Assembly: GCF_014892515.1 (NCBI RefSeq)
Contig: NZ_JADBGR010000107.1
Coordinates: forward strand, 216,759-280,758
Origin: Myceligenerans pegani
GTDB lineage: Bacteria > Actinomycetota > Actinomycetes > Actinomycetales > Cellulomonadaceae
Direction: 5' to 3'
Length of the DNA: 64,000 nt
Below are positions 17,346 through 24,995 of the stretch, in pieces. The number at the start of each line of letters is the position of its first letter. Position 1 is the first letter of the stretch. Both the position numbers and the translations under genes were made by a program. The notes beneath the pieces were generated by a model that searched no databases, was not told the origin of the DNA, and saw only the letters and a program-made list of their open reading frames with translations.

Positions 17346-17963
17346 CTACTGGTCGCGCCCGAGCAGGGCATGGACGACGAGGTTCAGGGCGTCCGCGGCC
17401 GGTGACTCGCCGAGCATCGCGGCGGTGCGCGGGTAGGCGGTGAGGTCGGTCGCTTCGAGCTCCGCCCGGAAGCGCGGCGTCGGCGTCTCCGACGCGGAGA
17501 GGATGGCCGCCCCGTGCACCCATTCGGTGAGGAAGGCGGTGGCCGACCAGCCGCGTTCCTCGCTCAGCCCGGCGTCGTCGAAGAATCCGAGGAGTGCCTC
17601 GTTGAGCGCGAGGGAGTGGGGGCCGACGACGCGCTGGGAGGCGAGGATCTCCACCCGCGCCGGCGCCGCCCGGAACCGTTCGAGGACGCCGCGGAGGAAC
17701 CGCTCGAGCGACGCCGCGTCCGGAGCGTCGCGGAGCGGAGCGAGATCGATCGTGCCGAGGAACCTGTCGCCGATGCGGTTCCGCAGCGCCTCCATGTCGG
17801 GGACGTAGGTGTAGATCGCGTTCGGCGTCACGTCCGCCTCGGCGGCGATCCGGCGCAGGGTGAGCGCGGTGAGCCCGCCCCGGTCCAGTACGCGCTCGGC
17901 CGCCGTGACGATCCGCTCCGCGGACACGTCCCCGCGCGGCCCCCGTCGCCGTTGCCCTGTCAT
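17346..17963 (-). CDS. TetR/AcrR family regulator
   Basis: 205-residue TetR-type repressor. HTH at about residues 15-60 (RIVTAAERVLDRGGLTALTLRRIAAEADVTPNAIYTYV). The C-terminal TetR_C_11-like domain follows (FLRGVLERFRAAPARVEILAS, TEWVHGAAILSASETPTPRF). ATG at 17963 was chosen; the open frame extends into the divergent neighbour. It faces the CPBP protease gene with a spacer of about 26 bp holding CAAT...ATTG elements, so it probably represses that gene and itself. Ligand unknown. Confidence 0.92.
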   Translation of the reverse strand: MTGQRRRGPRGDVSAERIVTAAERVLDRGGLTALTLRRIAAEADVTPNAIYTYVPDMEALRNRIGDRFLGTIDLAPLRDAPDAASLERFLRGVLERFRAAPARVEILASQRVVGPHSLALNEALLGFFDDAGLSEERGWSATAFLTEWVHGAAILSASETPTPRFRAELEATDLTAYPRTAAMLGESPAADALNLVVHALLGRDQ

Positions 17964-17989
17964 CCGTGCCAATGCTAGCGTCCCCAATT

Positions 17990-18790
17990 GTGCAGCGAAC
18001 AAATATCTCGGCGCAGCGCGCCACGCTCTGGTTCATCGTGGCCGTGCTCACCACCGTCACCGTCGTCTGCGGGGCCTTCCTCGCCCTCGACACGGAGATC
18101 CCGGAGTGGTTCCCGACCGTGGGGCGATGGATCCCGGCGATCGTCGCGCTGGTCGTGATCCGCGCCGCGCGGCTGCCCGAGGGGCTCGCGTACTGGTGGA
18201 AGCTGCGCCCGGGCGGCTGGAAGCGACTCCTGGCCGGCGCCGCGGTGAGCGTGCTGGTGCTCTTCGCGGTCTACCTCGTGGCGGCGCTGGGGGCGCAGCT
18301 CCTCGGGGTCGCGAGCCTGATCGATGCCGCCGATCTCGCGTCCGTCGCGCTCATGGTGCCCGTGTTCGCCGTGGTGTTCGCGGTGAGCACGTTCGGGGAG
18401 GAGGTCGCCTGGCGCGGATTCCTCCAGCAGGCGTGGTCCGGCCAGGGCTTCTGGCGCAGCTCGACCCTGATCGCGCTCGTCTGGGTGGCCTTCCACGTCC
18501 CGCTCCACGGAGCCATGGCCGTCCAGGGCACGCTGCCGTGGTCGACGGCGGTCTCCGCGACGCTCGCGCTGCTCCCCCTCGGCATCCTGCTGAGCGCCTT
18601 CGTGGTGCGCTGGGGAAGCGTCTGGCCGGCCGTGTTCGCGCACGCGGCACCGCTCACGACACTCAACCTGCTCGCCGACCCCGGCGAGCTCGGCCTCGGC
18701 GACCAGCTCGCCGTCGTCGCGATCGGCAGCGCCCTCATGCTCGCGGCGGCACACCTGCTGAGCACGCGACGACGCGCGCAGCTCCGGTAG
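17990..18790 (+). CDS. CPBP family intramembrane metalloprotease
   Basis: About 266 residues with eight hydrophobic helices. The CPBP (Abi/CAAX protease) motifs are present: EEVAWRG (motif 1, EExxxR), then FHVPLHG in the next helix (motif 2, FxxxH) and a later FAHAA (motif 3 His). These residues coordinate zinc in membrane CAAX-type proteases. In bacteria such proteins act in bacteriocin self-immunity, signalling or maturation. GTG at 17990 leaves room for a divergent TetR promoter; an in-frame start at 17966 would almost abut the TetR start. Monocistronic. Confidence 0.88.
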   Translation: MQRTNISAQRATLWFIVAVLTTVTVVCGAFLALDTEIPEWFPTVGRWIPAIVALVVIRAARLPEGLAYWWKLRPGGWKRLLAGAAVSVLVLFAVYLVAALGAQLLGVASLIDAADLASVALMVPVFAVVFAVSTFGEEVAWRGFLQQAWSGQGFWRSSTLIALVWVAFHVPLHGAMAVQGTLPWSTAVSATLALLPLGILLSAFVVRWGSVWPAVFAHAAPLTTLNLLADPGELGLGDQLAVVAIGSALMLAAAHLLSTRRRAQLR

Positions 18791-18849
18791 TTGCGGCCGG
18801 GACGGCGTCGCCGCACCAGCCGGACTCACCCGCGACGCGGGCCGATCCG

Positions 18850-19287
18850 CTACCCGGCCGTTTCGCCGTCCCCCGCGGAGAGCACCTTCGCCATCAGGCG
18901 GGACAGCTCCCGCAGTTCGCCGGCACCCAGCGTGGCGAACGGGGTGCGCTCCAGAGTTCCAGCGATGATCTCGGCGCGCACCTGCCTCCCCTGCGCGGTC
19001 AACGTGAGGACACGTGACCGGCGATCATGCGGGTCGGTCAGCCGCTCGACCAGCCCACGGTCGACGAGCTGGTTGGTGACGAAGCTGAGGTTCGGCGCAT
19101 TGCAGTGAAGGCGTTCGCTCATCACCTTCATGGACGGCGGCGTCTCCTCGGGGTCCATGACCCACAGCACCTGCGCCGTCGCGAGGGTGAGCCCGTGCTG
19201 CGCGACCAGCTCGGTCACCCTGTCGCCCGTCCGCATGAAGAGCTCGTGGTTCGCCCGGACGACGGCTTCGAGGTCGGTCTGGCTCAC
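18850..19287 (-). CDS. MarR family transcriptional regulator
   Basis: 145-residue winged-HTH repressor. LATAQVLWVMDPEETPPSMKVMSERLHCNAPNLSFVTNQLVDRGLVERL is the MarR HTH (about residues 35-85), and DPHDRRSRVLTLTAQG the wing. Divergent from an SDR oxidoreductase, with two near-identical 13-15-bp palindromes in the shared promoter region (19312-19326 and 19349-19361), the expected binding sites. It likely represses both genes and is released by a small-molecule substrate of the SDR or an oxidant. Confidence 0.94.
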   Translation of the reverse strand: MSQTDLEAVVRANHELFMRTGDRVTELVAQHGLTLATAQVLWVMDPEETPPSMKVMSERLHCNAPNLSFVTNQLVDRGLVERLTDPHDRRSRVLTLTAQGRQVRAEIIAGTLERTPFATLGAGELRELSRLMAKVLSAGDGETAG

Positions 19288-19311
19288 TCGCCGATCCTAC
19301 GACGCGCATCA

Positions 19312-19326
19312 CTTCGAGACTCGAAG
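19312..19326. promoter_or_regulatory. MarR operator 1
   Basis: Perfect palindrome CTTCGAGACTCGAAG (7-1-7), 25 bp upstream of the MarR start. Its core TTCGAG-N-CTCGAA is shared with operator 2. Proximal to the marR-like gene, so probably autoregulatory. Confidence 0.8.
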
Positions 19327-19348
19327 GTGCTAGAGTCCCCTCCATTAC

Positions 19349-19361
19349 TTCGAGTCTCGAA
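19349..19361. promoter_or_regulatory. MarR operator 2 in SDR promoter
   Basis: Perfect palindrome TTCGAGTCTCGAA, centre 36 bp from operator 1. It directly precedes a -10-like TATATT (19363-19368) of the SDR gene, so bound repressor would block polymerase. SD GGAGG follows at 19371-19375. Confidence 0.8.
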
Positions 19362-19383
19362 CTATATTGATGGAGGCGGTCGC

Positions 19384-20214
19384 ATGTACACGTACCGAGG
19401 CACCACCACGCTCGTCACCGGAGCCTCCCGGGGCCTTGGCGCCGCCTATGCGGCGGAGCTCGCCCGGCGCGGCTCGGACCTCGTGCTGGTCGCGCGGTCA
19501 GGGTCCGCCCTCGACGAGGTCGCGGCCCGGCTCCGCACCGCGCACGACGTCGCGGTGACCACCATCGCGGCGGATCTGGCCGACCGCGATCAGGTCACCG
19601 ACGTCGTCCGCACCCTCGACGACTCCCCCTCGACGATCGATCTGCTTCTCAACAACGCGGGCGCGGGGGCCGTCGGCCCGTTCCTCGACCGGGCGCTCGA
19701 ACCGAACCAGGTGTCGGTCGATCTCAACATCTCGGCGCTCATGACCCTGACCCACGCGCTGGGCCGCACGATGGCGTCCCGGGGCTCCGGCGGGATCATC
19801 AACATCGCCTCGTCGGCGGCCTTCCAGCCGATGCCCTATCAGGCCAGCTATGCCGGCACCAAGGCGTTCGTGCTGTCATTCACGGAAGCCCTGGCCGAAG
19901 AGCTGCGCGGTCAGGGCGTCCGGGTCATGGCGGCGCACCCCGGGGCGACAGGCACCACGTTCTTCGACGGCGCCACCCGTGCCGACGGCACCCCCTACAC
20001 CATGGACCCGAGGATCACCGACTCCGCCGACACCGTCGCCCGCAGGACGCTGGACGACTTCGCCCGGGGCCGGAGCGCGTCGTACCCGGGCAGGCGGCTC
20101 AACCAGATCGCCTCCTGGCTTCCCCGGTACCTTCCTCGCACCACCACCGCGCGGCTTACCGGCAAGCTCAACCGCACCCTGGGATTCGACTCGATCCGTG
20201 TCCACGCCGCGTGA
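19384..20214 (+). CDS. Short-chain dehydrogenase/reductase
   Basis: 276-residue classical SDR oxidoreductase, NAD(P)-dependent. TGASRGLGAAYA (about residues 11-22) is the cofactor-binding motif, LLNNAGAGAVGPF stabilises the central sheet, and IASSAAFQPMPYQASYAGTK supplies catalytic Ser, Tyr and Lys. The C-terminal extension (RRLNQIASWLPRYLPRT) resembles DltE/YqjQ-like membrane-associated SDRs. ATG at 19384 follows GGAGG by 8 nt. Expression is apparently controlled by the divergent MarR regulator. Substrate unknown. Confidence 0.93.
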   Translation: MYTYRGTTTLVTGASRGLGAAYAAELARRGSDLVLVARSGSALDEVAARLRTAHDVAVTTIAADLADRDQVTDVVRTLDDSPSTIDLLLNNAGAGAVGPFLDRALEPNQVSVDLNISALMTLTHALGRTMASRGSGGIINIASSAAFQPMPYQASYAGTKAFVLSFTEALAEELRGQGVRVMAAHPGATGTTFFDGATRADGTPYTMDPRITDSADTVARRTLDDFARGRSASYPGRRLNQIASWLPRYLPRTTTARLTGKLNRTLGFDSIRVHAA

Positions 20215-20250
20215 CCGCTCGCTGCTGTCGCACCATTCGGGCGCGAGCTG

Positions 20251-20691
20251 TCACGAGCTGGTCGCGGCGGGTAGCTGGCCGATCGTGACGAAGGGGATCG
20301 GGCAGTCGTCGGACTCGGCGCACCGGGCGAGGTCCTCGCAGCCGGCGTCGCGCGCGGCCAGGAGGCTGGACCGGATGGTCTGGAGGTCGGCGATCTTCTG
20401 CTCGACCTCGGTGAGCTTCGCCTCGGTCCGCGCCTGCAGGCCGCCGCGGACGCGGCCGTGGTGACGGTGGGCCGCCTCGAGGAGCTCGGCTATCTCGTCG
20501 AGGGTGAACCCGAGGTTCTGAGCAGCCTTGATCATCCGCAGTGTGGTCACCGTCGTCTCGGGATAGAGCCGGTGACCGCCGGGGCTCCGGTCCGGCTCGT
20601 CGATGATCCCGCGGCGCTCGTAGTAGCGCAGCGTCTCGACGTTGACGCCTGCCGCCTCGGCGACCCGGCCCGCCCGGAGCATGCCGGTCAT
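20251..20691 (-). CDS. MerR family regulator, mercury-sensor-like
   Basis: 146 residues. N-terminal MerR winged HTH (AGRVAEAAGVNVETLRYYERRGIIDEP, SPGGHRLYP), then a dimerisation helix (about residues 78-115). The C-terminal metal loop has Cys in GCEDLARCAESDDCPIPF. The placement of Cys before, within and after the loop resembles MerR(Hg), but the spacing is not identical and another soft metal is possible. ATG at 20691 overlaps the stop of the upstream Cys-Cys protein. No merA or merB is adjacent. Control by the 19-bp-spacer promoter at 21062-21092 is inferred. Confidence 0.88.
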   Translation of the reverse strand: MTGMLRAGRVAEAAGVNVETLRYYERRGIIDEPDRSPGGHRLYPETTVTTLRMIKAAQNLGFTLDEIAELLEAAHRHHGRVRGGLQARTEAKLTEVEQKIADLQTIRSSLLAARDAGCEDLARCAESDDCPIPFVTIGQLPAATSS

Positions 20692-21053
20692 GTGCCCGCT
20701 CCGACCTGCGACTCCGCCCGCGCGGTCAGCGCCGCCAGCACCTCCCGGTGCGCCGGGCCGGTTGCGACGCCGAGCGTGACCGCGCCGTCGCCGATGGCGA
20801 GGTCGAAGGTGAGGAACGAGCAGCAGCCGGCCTCCCTCACCGCGAGCGTCGCGGCCCGTGCGGCGGTCTCCGGATCGGGCCGCAGGTCGATCCGTGTCCG
20901 GGTCGCCGACTCGCGGATCACGGCGAGCACGTCCAGGGCGAAGAGGTCGTCGAACTCGGCGCGACGCAGGGGCCGCTCGACCGTCGGGAGGGTGCAGGCG
21001 CCGGGGACCCAGCCGTCGTCGGCCATCGGGATCGGTATCGGGTTCGCGGTCAT
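20688..21053 (-). CDS. Small cysteine-pair protein co-transcribed with MerR
   Basis: 121 residues, no signal or membrane helix. A central EAGCCSFLTFDL segment with adjacent cysteines recalls small proteins found beside MerR-type genes in actinobacteria, which may bind or relay metal. The rest is alpha/beta with no catalytic motif I recognise. It is first in a two-gene operon with the MerR regulator (ATGA overlap) behind a MerR-type promoter. A metal-binding role is inferred from the Cys pair and context only. Confidence 0.78.
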   Translation of the reverse strand: MTANPIPIPMADDGWVPGACTLPTVERPLRRAEFDDLFALDVLAVIRESATRTRIDLRPDPETAARAATLAVREAGCCSFLTFDLAIGDGAVTLGVATGPAHREVLAALTARAESQVGAGT

Positions 21054-21061
21054 GTCATCGA

Positions 21062-21092
21062 CGGTAAACCCGGACCTGGGTACGGAATGCAA
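21062..21092 (-). promoter_or_regulatory. MerR-type promoter with 19-bp spacer
   Basis: On the minus strand -35 TTGCAT (plus 21087-21092) and -10-like TTACCG (21062-21067) are separated by 19 bp, the overlong spacing typical of MerR-activated promoters. The spacer contains TCCGTACCCAGGTCCGGGT, a partial dyad like the mer/zntR operators. It sits 9-40 bp upstream of the first gene's start codon. Confidence 0.7.
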
Positions 21093-21285
21093 GCCCTCGG
21101 TCGGCCCGATCGTCCCGGCACCTCCGCCCGGGGCGCGGCACCCACGCGATAGTCGTCGCCGCGGGTATCGGGGTTCGGCGGCCGCCGCCGCGCTCCGGGA
21201 CCCCTCCCGGAGTCCCGCGGCCATCATCGGTTCAACCGCGCCCCGCCCAGGAAGCGCTGACGTCCGTCGAGGAAGGTCCCCCGCC

Positions 21286-21645
21286 ATGGTCTTCATGCCC
21301 GGTCGCCGCATCGGCGACACGCTGAGCGCGTCGGTCCGGTCGCTCCGGCGCCCCGCGATCGTCGTCGGAGTCCTCGGGTCGGTCATGACCCTCAGCGGTT
21401 GCTCGGAGCCCGTCCCCGAGAGGGTCTACGTCGAGTCGTTCACCGACGCGCACGGCCGGGCCTGCACGTTCGTGTACACCACCGAACCCGGAAGCGACGC
21501 CGATCCAGGTGCCGACACCGACATCTCCCAGATCGATTGCGAGTACCCGCCCGAAGGGCGTGAGCCGGGCCGATCCGGCAGCGTCGAGATCAACGTCGGG
21601 ATCCCCGCGGGCCCGGGCCCGTCGTCGTCTCCGTCCGCACCATGA
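21286..21645 (+). CDS. Putative small lipoprotein
   Basis: 119 residues. A long N-region (1-24) and a hydrophobic segment (PAIVVGVLGSVMTLSGC) end in a lipobox LSGC, with acylated Cys at about residue 39. The mature part is acidic (DADPGADTDISQIDCEY) with a Pro/Ser-rich tail. One further Cys pair (ACTF, DCEY) could form a disulfide. GGAAGG lies about 10 nt before ATG 21286. No family recognised. A second lipoprotein gene lies at 21807 in the same direction. Confidence 0.75.
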   Translation: MVFMPGRRIGDTLSASVRSLRRPAIVVGVLGSVMTLSGCSEPVPERVYVESFTDAHGRACTFVYTTEPGSDADPGADTDISQIDCEYPPEGREPGRSGSVEINVGIPAGPGPSSSPSAP

Positions 21646-21806
21646 GGTCGTGAAGACCTCCGTCGCGTCGCGGACCGGCCCGCGACGGCAAGGCCGCGTG
21701 GCGGCCGGACACAAGAGATCGTGGAGGCCGTCCCGTGCGGTGATCTCACGATCGCCCGGGGACGCGGACCGTCGGCCTTCGCCGTCCACGTCGAGGAGCT
21801 GGGGCA

Positions 21807-22154
21807 ATGCGATCGATCGCCTGCGGGATCTTGGTCATGGTGGCAGCGGCCGCGTGCGTGGGCTGCGGGAGCGGTGCACCGCGTCCTGATCCGCCGGACC
21901 GAGCGATCCTCCCGACGCTGGTCATCCCCCCGGTCACCTGCGAGACCGCGTTCGACGGATTCCGGGCCGACGACGAATGGCTACGTGACCAGGCAGAGTT
22001 CGACAGCCTCGCGGCCTGCGAGACGCGGGCCCGATGGATCGAGACGGGCGCCTCGGCCCTCGCCGAGCAGGAGCACTCGCTCATCGCCCGGCTCATCGGC
22101 CTGTGCGGCGAACCGCGGCACGCCGAGACCCCCGTATGCCGCGACGAGCCGTAG
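21807..22154 (+). CDS. Putative small secreted lipoprotein
   Basis: 115 residues beginning with a short signal (MRSIACGILVMVAAAACVGC). The lipobox is ACVGC with the acylated Cys at residue 20. The mature domain has four further Cys (VTCETAF, AACETRA, LCGEP, VCRDEP), suggesting two disulfides in a small helical extracellular protein. GAGGAGCTGGGG lies just upstream. Not similar in sequence to the neighbouring lipoprotein. Function unknown. Confidence 0.75.
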   Translation: MRSIACGILVMVAAAACVGCGSGAPRPDPPDRAILPTLVIPPVTCETAFDGFRADDEWLRDQAEFDSLAACETRARWIETGASALAEQEHSLIARLIGLCGEPRHAETPVCRDEP

Positions 22155-22247
22155 GCCCGAGTCATCGCCGCGCCGGGCGGATACAGCTGTCCGGTCCGGC
22201 GAGAACGTGGGTACGGCCTCCCCGGGCAACGACCCGCACGCCGGTCC

Positions 22248-22901
22248 CTAGCGGCTACCGGCGAGCCGTCCGCCGTCGAGCCGCATCAGATGCGCGGCGA
22301 CGGCCGCTCCCCGTGGCAGCGGGCGGTTGGTGTCCGAGGCGCGGAACGCCTCGATGGCCAGGGCCGCGAACCGGCGCGCCACCGCGACGCCACGCGCCGA
22401 CCGCGAGGCCGCGAGCCCGCGCCCGGCCAGCAGCACGATCACGAGGTCGTCGAGCACGAAGTCCGCGCGCAGCCGGCCGGCGTCCTGCGCGCGCCGGGCC
22501 AGCCTCGCGAGCATGGACAGCATGGCGGCACGATGCTCGGTGAACGAGTCGCTTCCCGGGTTCTCCGCCATGAAGGCGTCGACGAAGCCCTGGTTGCCGA
22601 CATTGAGCACGCTGATCCGCTCGACGACCGAGCAGAACCCCCGCCAGGGGTCGGGATCGGCGCAGCCCTCCTCGACGATGCCCCGGCACGCGCGCAACTC
22701 GTCGGCGAACACCGCGTCGAGGAGCATCTGGCGTGCCGGGAACCGGCGGTAGAGCGTCGCGGGCCCCACCCCCGCCCGGCGGGCGACCTCCCGCATGGTG
22801 ACGTCCAGGCCGCGTTCGGCGAACAGTTCGCGCCCGGCCTCGAGGATCCGGTCGCGGTTGCCCCGCGCGTCGGAGCGCAAGTGGGGCAATGGCTCGGCCA
22901 T
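22248..22901 (-). CDS. TetR/AcrR family regulator
   Basis: 217-residue TetR repressor. HTH at about residues 12-58 (ILEAGRELFAERGLDVTMREVARRAGVGPATLYRRFPARQ). The C-terminal domain carries the SbtR-like pattern (FMAENPGSDSFTEHRAAMLSMLARLARRAQDAGRLRADF). ATG at 22901 was chosen from the HTH position. Divergent from an MDR oxidoreductase; a 20-bp inverted repeat at 22919-22938 lies between them and is the likely operator. It probably represses the oxidoreductase in response to its substrate. Confidence 0.93.
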   Translation of the reverse strand: MAEPLPHLRSDARGNRDRILEAGRELFAERGLDVTMREVARRAGVGPATLYRRFPARQMLLDAVFADELRACRGIVEEGCADPDPWRGFCSVVERISVLNVGNQGFVDAFMAENPGSDSFTEHRAAMLSMLARLARRAQDAGRLRADFVLDDLVIVLLAGRGLAASRSARGVAVARRFAALAIEAFRASDTNRPLPRGAAVAAHLMRLDGGRLAGSR

Positions 22902-22918
22902 GTCTCTCACTTCCTGTA

Positions 22919-22938
22919 AGTGGACGCGGGCGTCCGCT
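22919..22938. promoter_or_regulatory. Putative TetR operator (oxidoreductase/TetR divergent promoter)
   Basis: AGTGGACG-CGGG-CGTCCGCT: 8-bp arms with one mismatch around a 4-bp centre. It lies 17 bp from the TetR start and 45 bp from the oxidoreductase start. The only strong dyad in this 82-bp intergenic region. Confidence 0.6.
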
Positions 22939-22983
22939 AACGTCGGCGACGGTAGCACCGACCGCAGCACCCAGGAGAGACAG

Positions 22984-23946
22984 ATGCGAGCAGTGACGAT
23001 CGAACGGTTCGGCGACCCGAGCGGCCTGGCGGTGACCGAACTGCCGGCCCCCGTTCCCGGCCCCGGCCAGGTGGTGGTCGAGACCGAGGCGATCGGAGTG
23101 GGCGGGGTCGACGCCGTCATCCGGCGCGGCACCCTCGGCGGGTTCGGGTTCACGACCGGCACGATCCCCGGAAGCGAGGTCGCCGGCACGGTGACCGCCG
23201 CCGGTGTCGGGGTCGACGCGTCCTGGGTGGGACGGCGGGTGTGGATGTTCACGGGCACGAGCGGCGGCTACGTCGAGCAGGCGATCGCCCGGGTCGACGA
23301 CGTCGTCGCGCTCCCCGGCGAGCTGTCGTCGATCGACGCGGTGACCCTCGGTAGCTCGGCCGTGGTCGCGCACTTCGCGCTCGCCCACGCGCACTTCGCG
23401 GCCGGCGAATCGGTGCTCGTGCGTGGCGCCGCAGGAAGCATCGGTATCGCGACGGTCGAACTCGCGGCGCGCGGCGGCGCGAGCGCGGTCGCGGTGACGA
23501 CGTCGTCGGCCGAACGCGGCCAGCGGCTCCGCGAGCTCGGCGCGACCCACGTGCTCGACCGGTCGGGCGGCGGGGACGCGAGCACCCCCGCGGCCTATGA
23601 CGTGATCATCGACGTCGTCGCCGGGCCCGACACGCCCGCGTTCGTCGACCGCCTCGCGGCGAACGGGCGGCTGGTGCTGGTCGGGGTGGTCGCCGGGATG
23701 CCGCCGGCGAACTTCGGCGCCCGACTGCTCGGCGCGTTCCAGCAGTCCCGGTCGGTCGCGACGTTCAGTCTCGACACCGTGCCCGCCGGGCCGCGGAATG
23801 GCGCCAGGACCGACATCTTCGCGGCAGCGGCCCGCGGCGAGCTGCACGCCGTTGTGCACGATGTCCTCTCCCTGGACGACGCCGCCGACGCGCACCGCCA
23901 GATGGACGACGGCACGGTCTTCGGCCGGATCGTGCTGGTGCCGTGA
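22984..23946 (+). CDS. NADP-dependent MDR oxidoreductase (quinone reductase-like)
   Basis: 320-residue zinc-free medium-chain reductase. GroES-like domain 1-115 (GVGGVDAVIRRGTL, PGSEVAGTVTAAGVG). Rossmann domain from about 140, with VRGAAGSIGIATVELAARGG as the NADPH loop. GAGAGACAG precedes ATG 22984. Divergent TetR gene and shared operator suggest substrate induction. The C-terminal DAADAHRQMDDGTVFGRIVLVP is the usual MDR ending. Followed after 13 bp by the convergent GLWG peptide gene. Confidence 0.93.
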   Translation: MRAVTIERFGDPSGLAVTELPAPVPGPGQVVVETEAIGVGGVDAVIRRGTLGGFGFTTGTIPGSEVAGTVTAAGVGVDASWVGRRVWMFTGTSGGYVEQAIARVDDVVALPGELSSIDAVTLGSSAVVAHFALAHAHFAAGESVLVRGAAGSIGIATVELAARGGASAVAVTTSSAERGQRLRELGATHVLDRSGGGDASTPAAYDVIIDVVAGPDTPAFVDRLAANGRLVLVGVVAGMPPANFGARLLGAFQQSRSVATFSLDTVPAGPRNGARTDIFAAAARGELHAVVHDVLSLDDAADAHRQMDDGTVFGRIVLVP

Positions 23947-23959
23947 CTCCCGCGGCCGG

Positions 23960-24100
23960 TCACCACAGGCCGCGCCTGCGGCGCTTGCTGCTCCCCCACA
24001 ACCCCTTGCCGAGGTTCTTGCTGCGCCCCTTCGTCGTGCTCCCCCACAGGCCGCGCTTCCAGCTGTTCGCGCGCGACTTCCTACCCCACAGACCAGCCAT
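23960..24100 (-). CDS. GLWG-repeat cationic micropeptide (unrecognised)
   Basis: 46 residues, ATG at 24100 preceded by a perfect AGGAGGT 5 nt upstream. The motif GLW occurs four times, at residues 3-5, 17-19, 33-35 and as the C-terminal residues 44-46; the first three continue as GLWG. It contains 14 Lys/Arg, no Asp or Glu, and five Trp in all. Codons differ between copies (CTGTGGGGT, CTGTGGGGG, TTGTGGGGG), so this is not recent DNA duplication. No signal peptide, membrane helix or Cys. It converges on the oxidoreductase and is divergent from arfB. I do not recognise a family. The charge suggests nucleic-acid, ribosome or membrane binding, which is inference. Confidence 0.7.
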   Translation of the reverse strand: MAGLWGRKSRANSWKRGLWGSTTKGRSKNLGKGLWGSSKRRRRGLW

Positions 24101-24308
24101 CGACGACCTCCTCGCGTACGGACGGGCCTCCAGGCTACGTACGCCCCCCGACCAGGCGAATCACACTCGACCCGGTTGACATCGCGGTCGGACGCCGCGC
24201 TCGCCATCGACAGGGACACGCCACGCTCCCGGGCAGCCGGATCGACGACAGGGCGAGACGGAAAGTTATGACGATGACGAACGACGCCGATCGCGGGACG
24301 ATGGGAAC

Positions 24309-24755
24309 ATGCCGTCTCCCGTTCGCCCCGGTCTCGTCGTCAGCCATGCGCTGACGATCCCGCGAGCCGAACTCCGGGAACGGTTCTCGCGCTCCTCCGG
24401 GCCGGGCGGCCAGGGTGTGAACACGACGGACTCGCGCGTCGAGCTGACCTGGGACGTCGCCGGGTCCGTCGTCCTGAGCGACGCGCAACGCGAGCGCCTC
24501 GTGGCGCGCCTCGCCGACCGCCTGGTCGACGGGGTCCTCACCGTCGTCGCCTCCGAACACCGGGAGCAACGGCGCAACCGCGACGCCGCCGCCCGACGCC
24601 TGATGGCCCTCGTGGCCGACGCCCTGGCCCCTCCCCCGCGCACCCGCCGCCCCACGCGCGCCACCCGCGCGTCGCACGAACGACGCCTGACCGCCAAGAA
24701 GCAGCGATCCACGACCAAGCGCCTGCGCTCGTCCAGACCCGGGCGGGAGGACTAA
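24309..24755 (+). CDS. arfB: Alternative ribosome-rescue factor / peptidyl-tRNA hydrolase ArfB (YaeJ)
   Basis: 148-residue release-factor-like protein. The GGQ domain is present (SRSSGPGGQGVNTTDSRVEL, about residues 28-47), which hydrolyses peptidyl-tRNA on stalled ribosomes. A flexible linker follows, then a basic tail (LTAKKQRSTTKRLR) that enters the empty mRNA channel, as in E. coli ArfB. Length and domain order match the family exactly. ATG at 24309. Independent gene; the divergent neighbour is the GLWG micropeptide. It acts in the cytosol without a stop codon in the A site. Confidence 0.95.
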   Translation: MPSPVRPGLVVSHALTIPRAELRERFSRSSGPGGQGVNTTDSRVELTWDVAGSVVLSDAQRERLVARLADRLVDGVLTVVASEHREQRRNRDAAARRLMALVADALAPPPRTRRPTRATRASHERRLTAKKQRSTTKRLRSSRPGRED

Positions 24756-24995
24756 CGGTTCCCGACCCGCTCCTCATCCAGTTCACCGCACCACCAGGAC
24801 AACGACGAAGGGTCAGCCGGTCCGTCAACGCCGTCAGCGACGGAATCGCGGCCGGTCGCCACGCCATCCCGCTCCCGAGGAGTGCGGTTCAGCCGCCCTG
24901 GCAGAAGCCCGTTCCACCCGTGTAGCACTGCTCGCGTTCTCGAACTGCTTGGGGTGCTACGGTCGCGGACAAGCGGTCGCACGTCACGAGCGGGG

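Noticed and set aside
24176-24181. TTGACA as a promoter -35 for arfB
   Set aside because: No -10-like hexamer at 16-18 bp downstream.
24936-24945. GTTCTCGAAC as a possible LexA box
   Set aside because: The half-sites point the wrong way for the actinobacterial GAAC-N4-GTTC SOS box.
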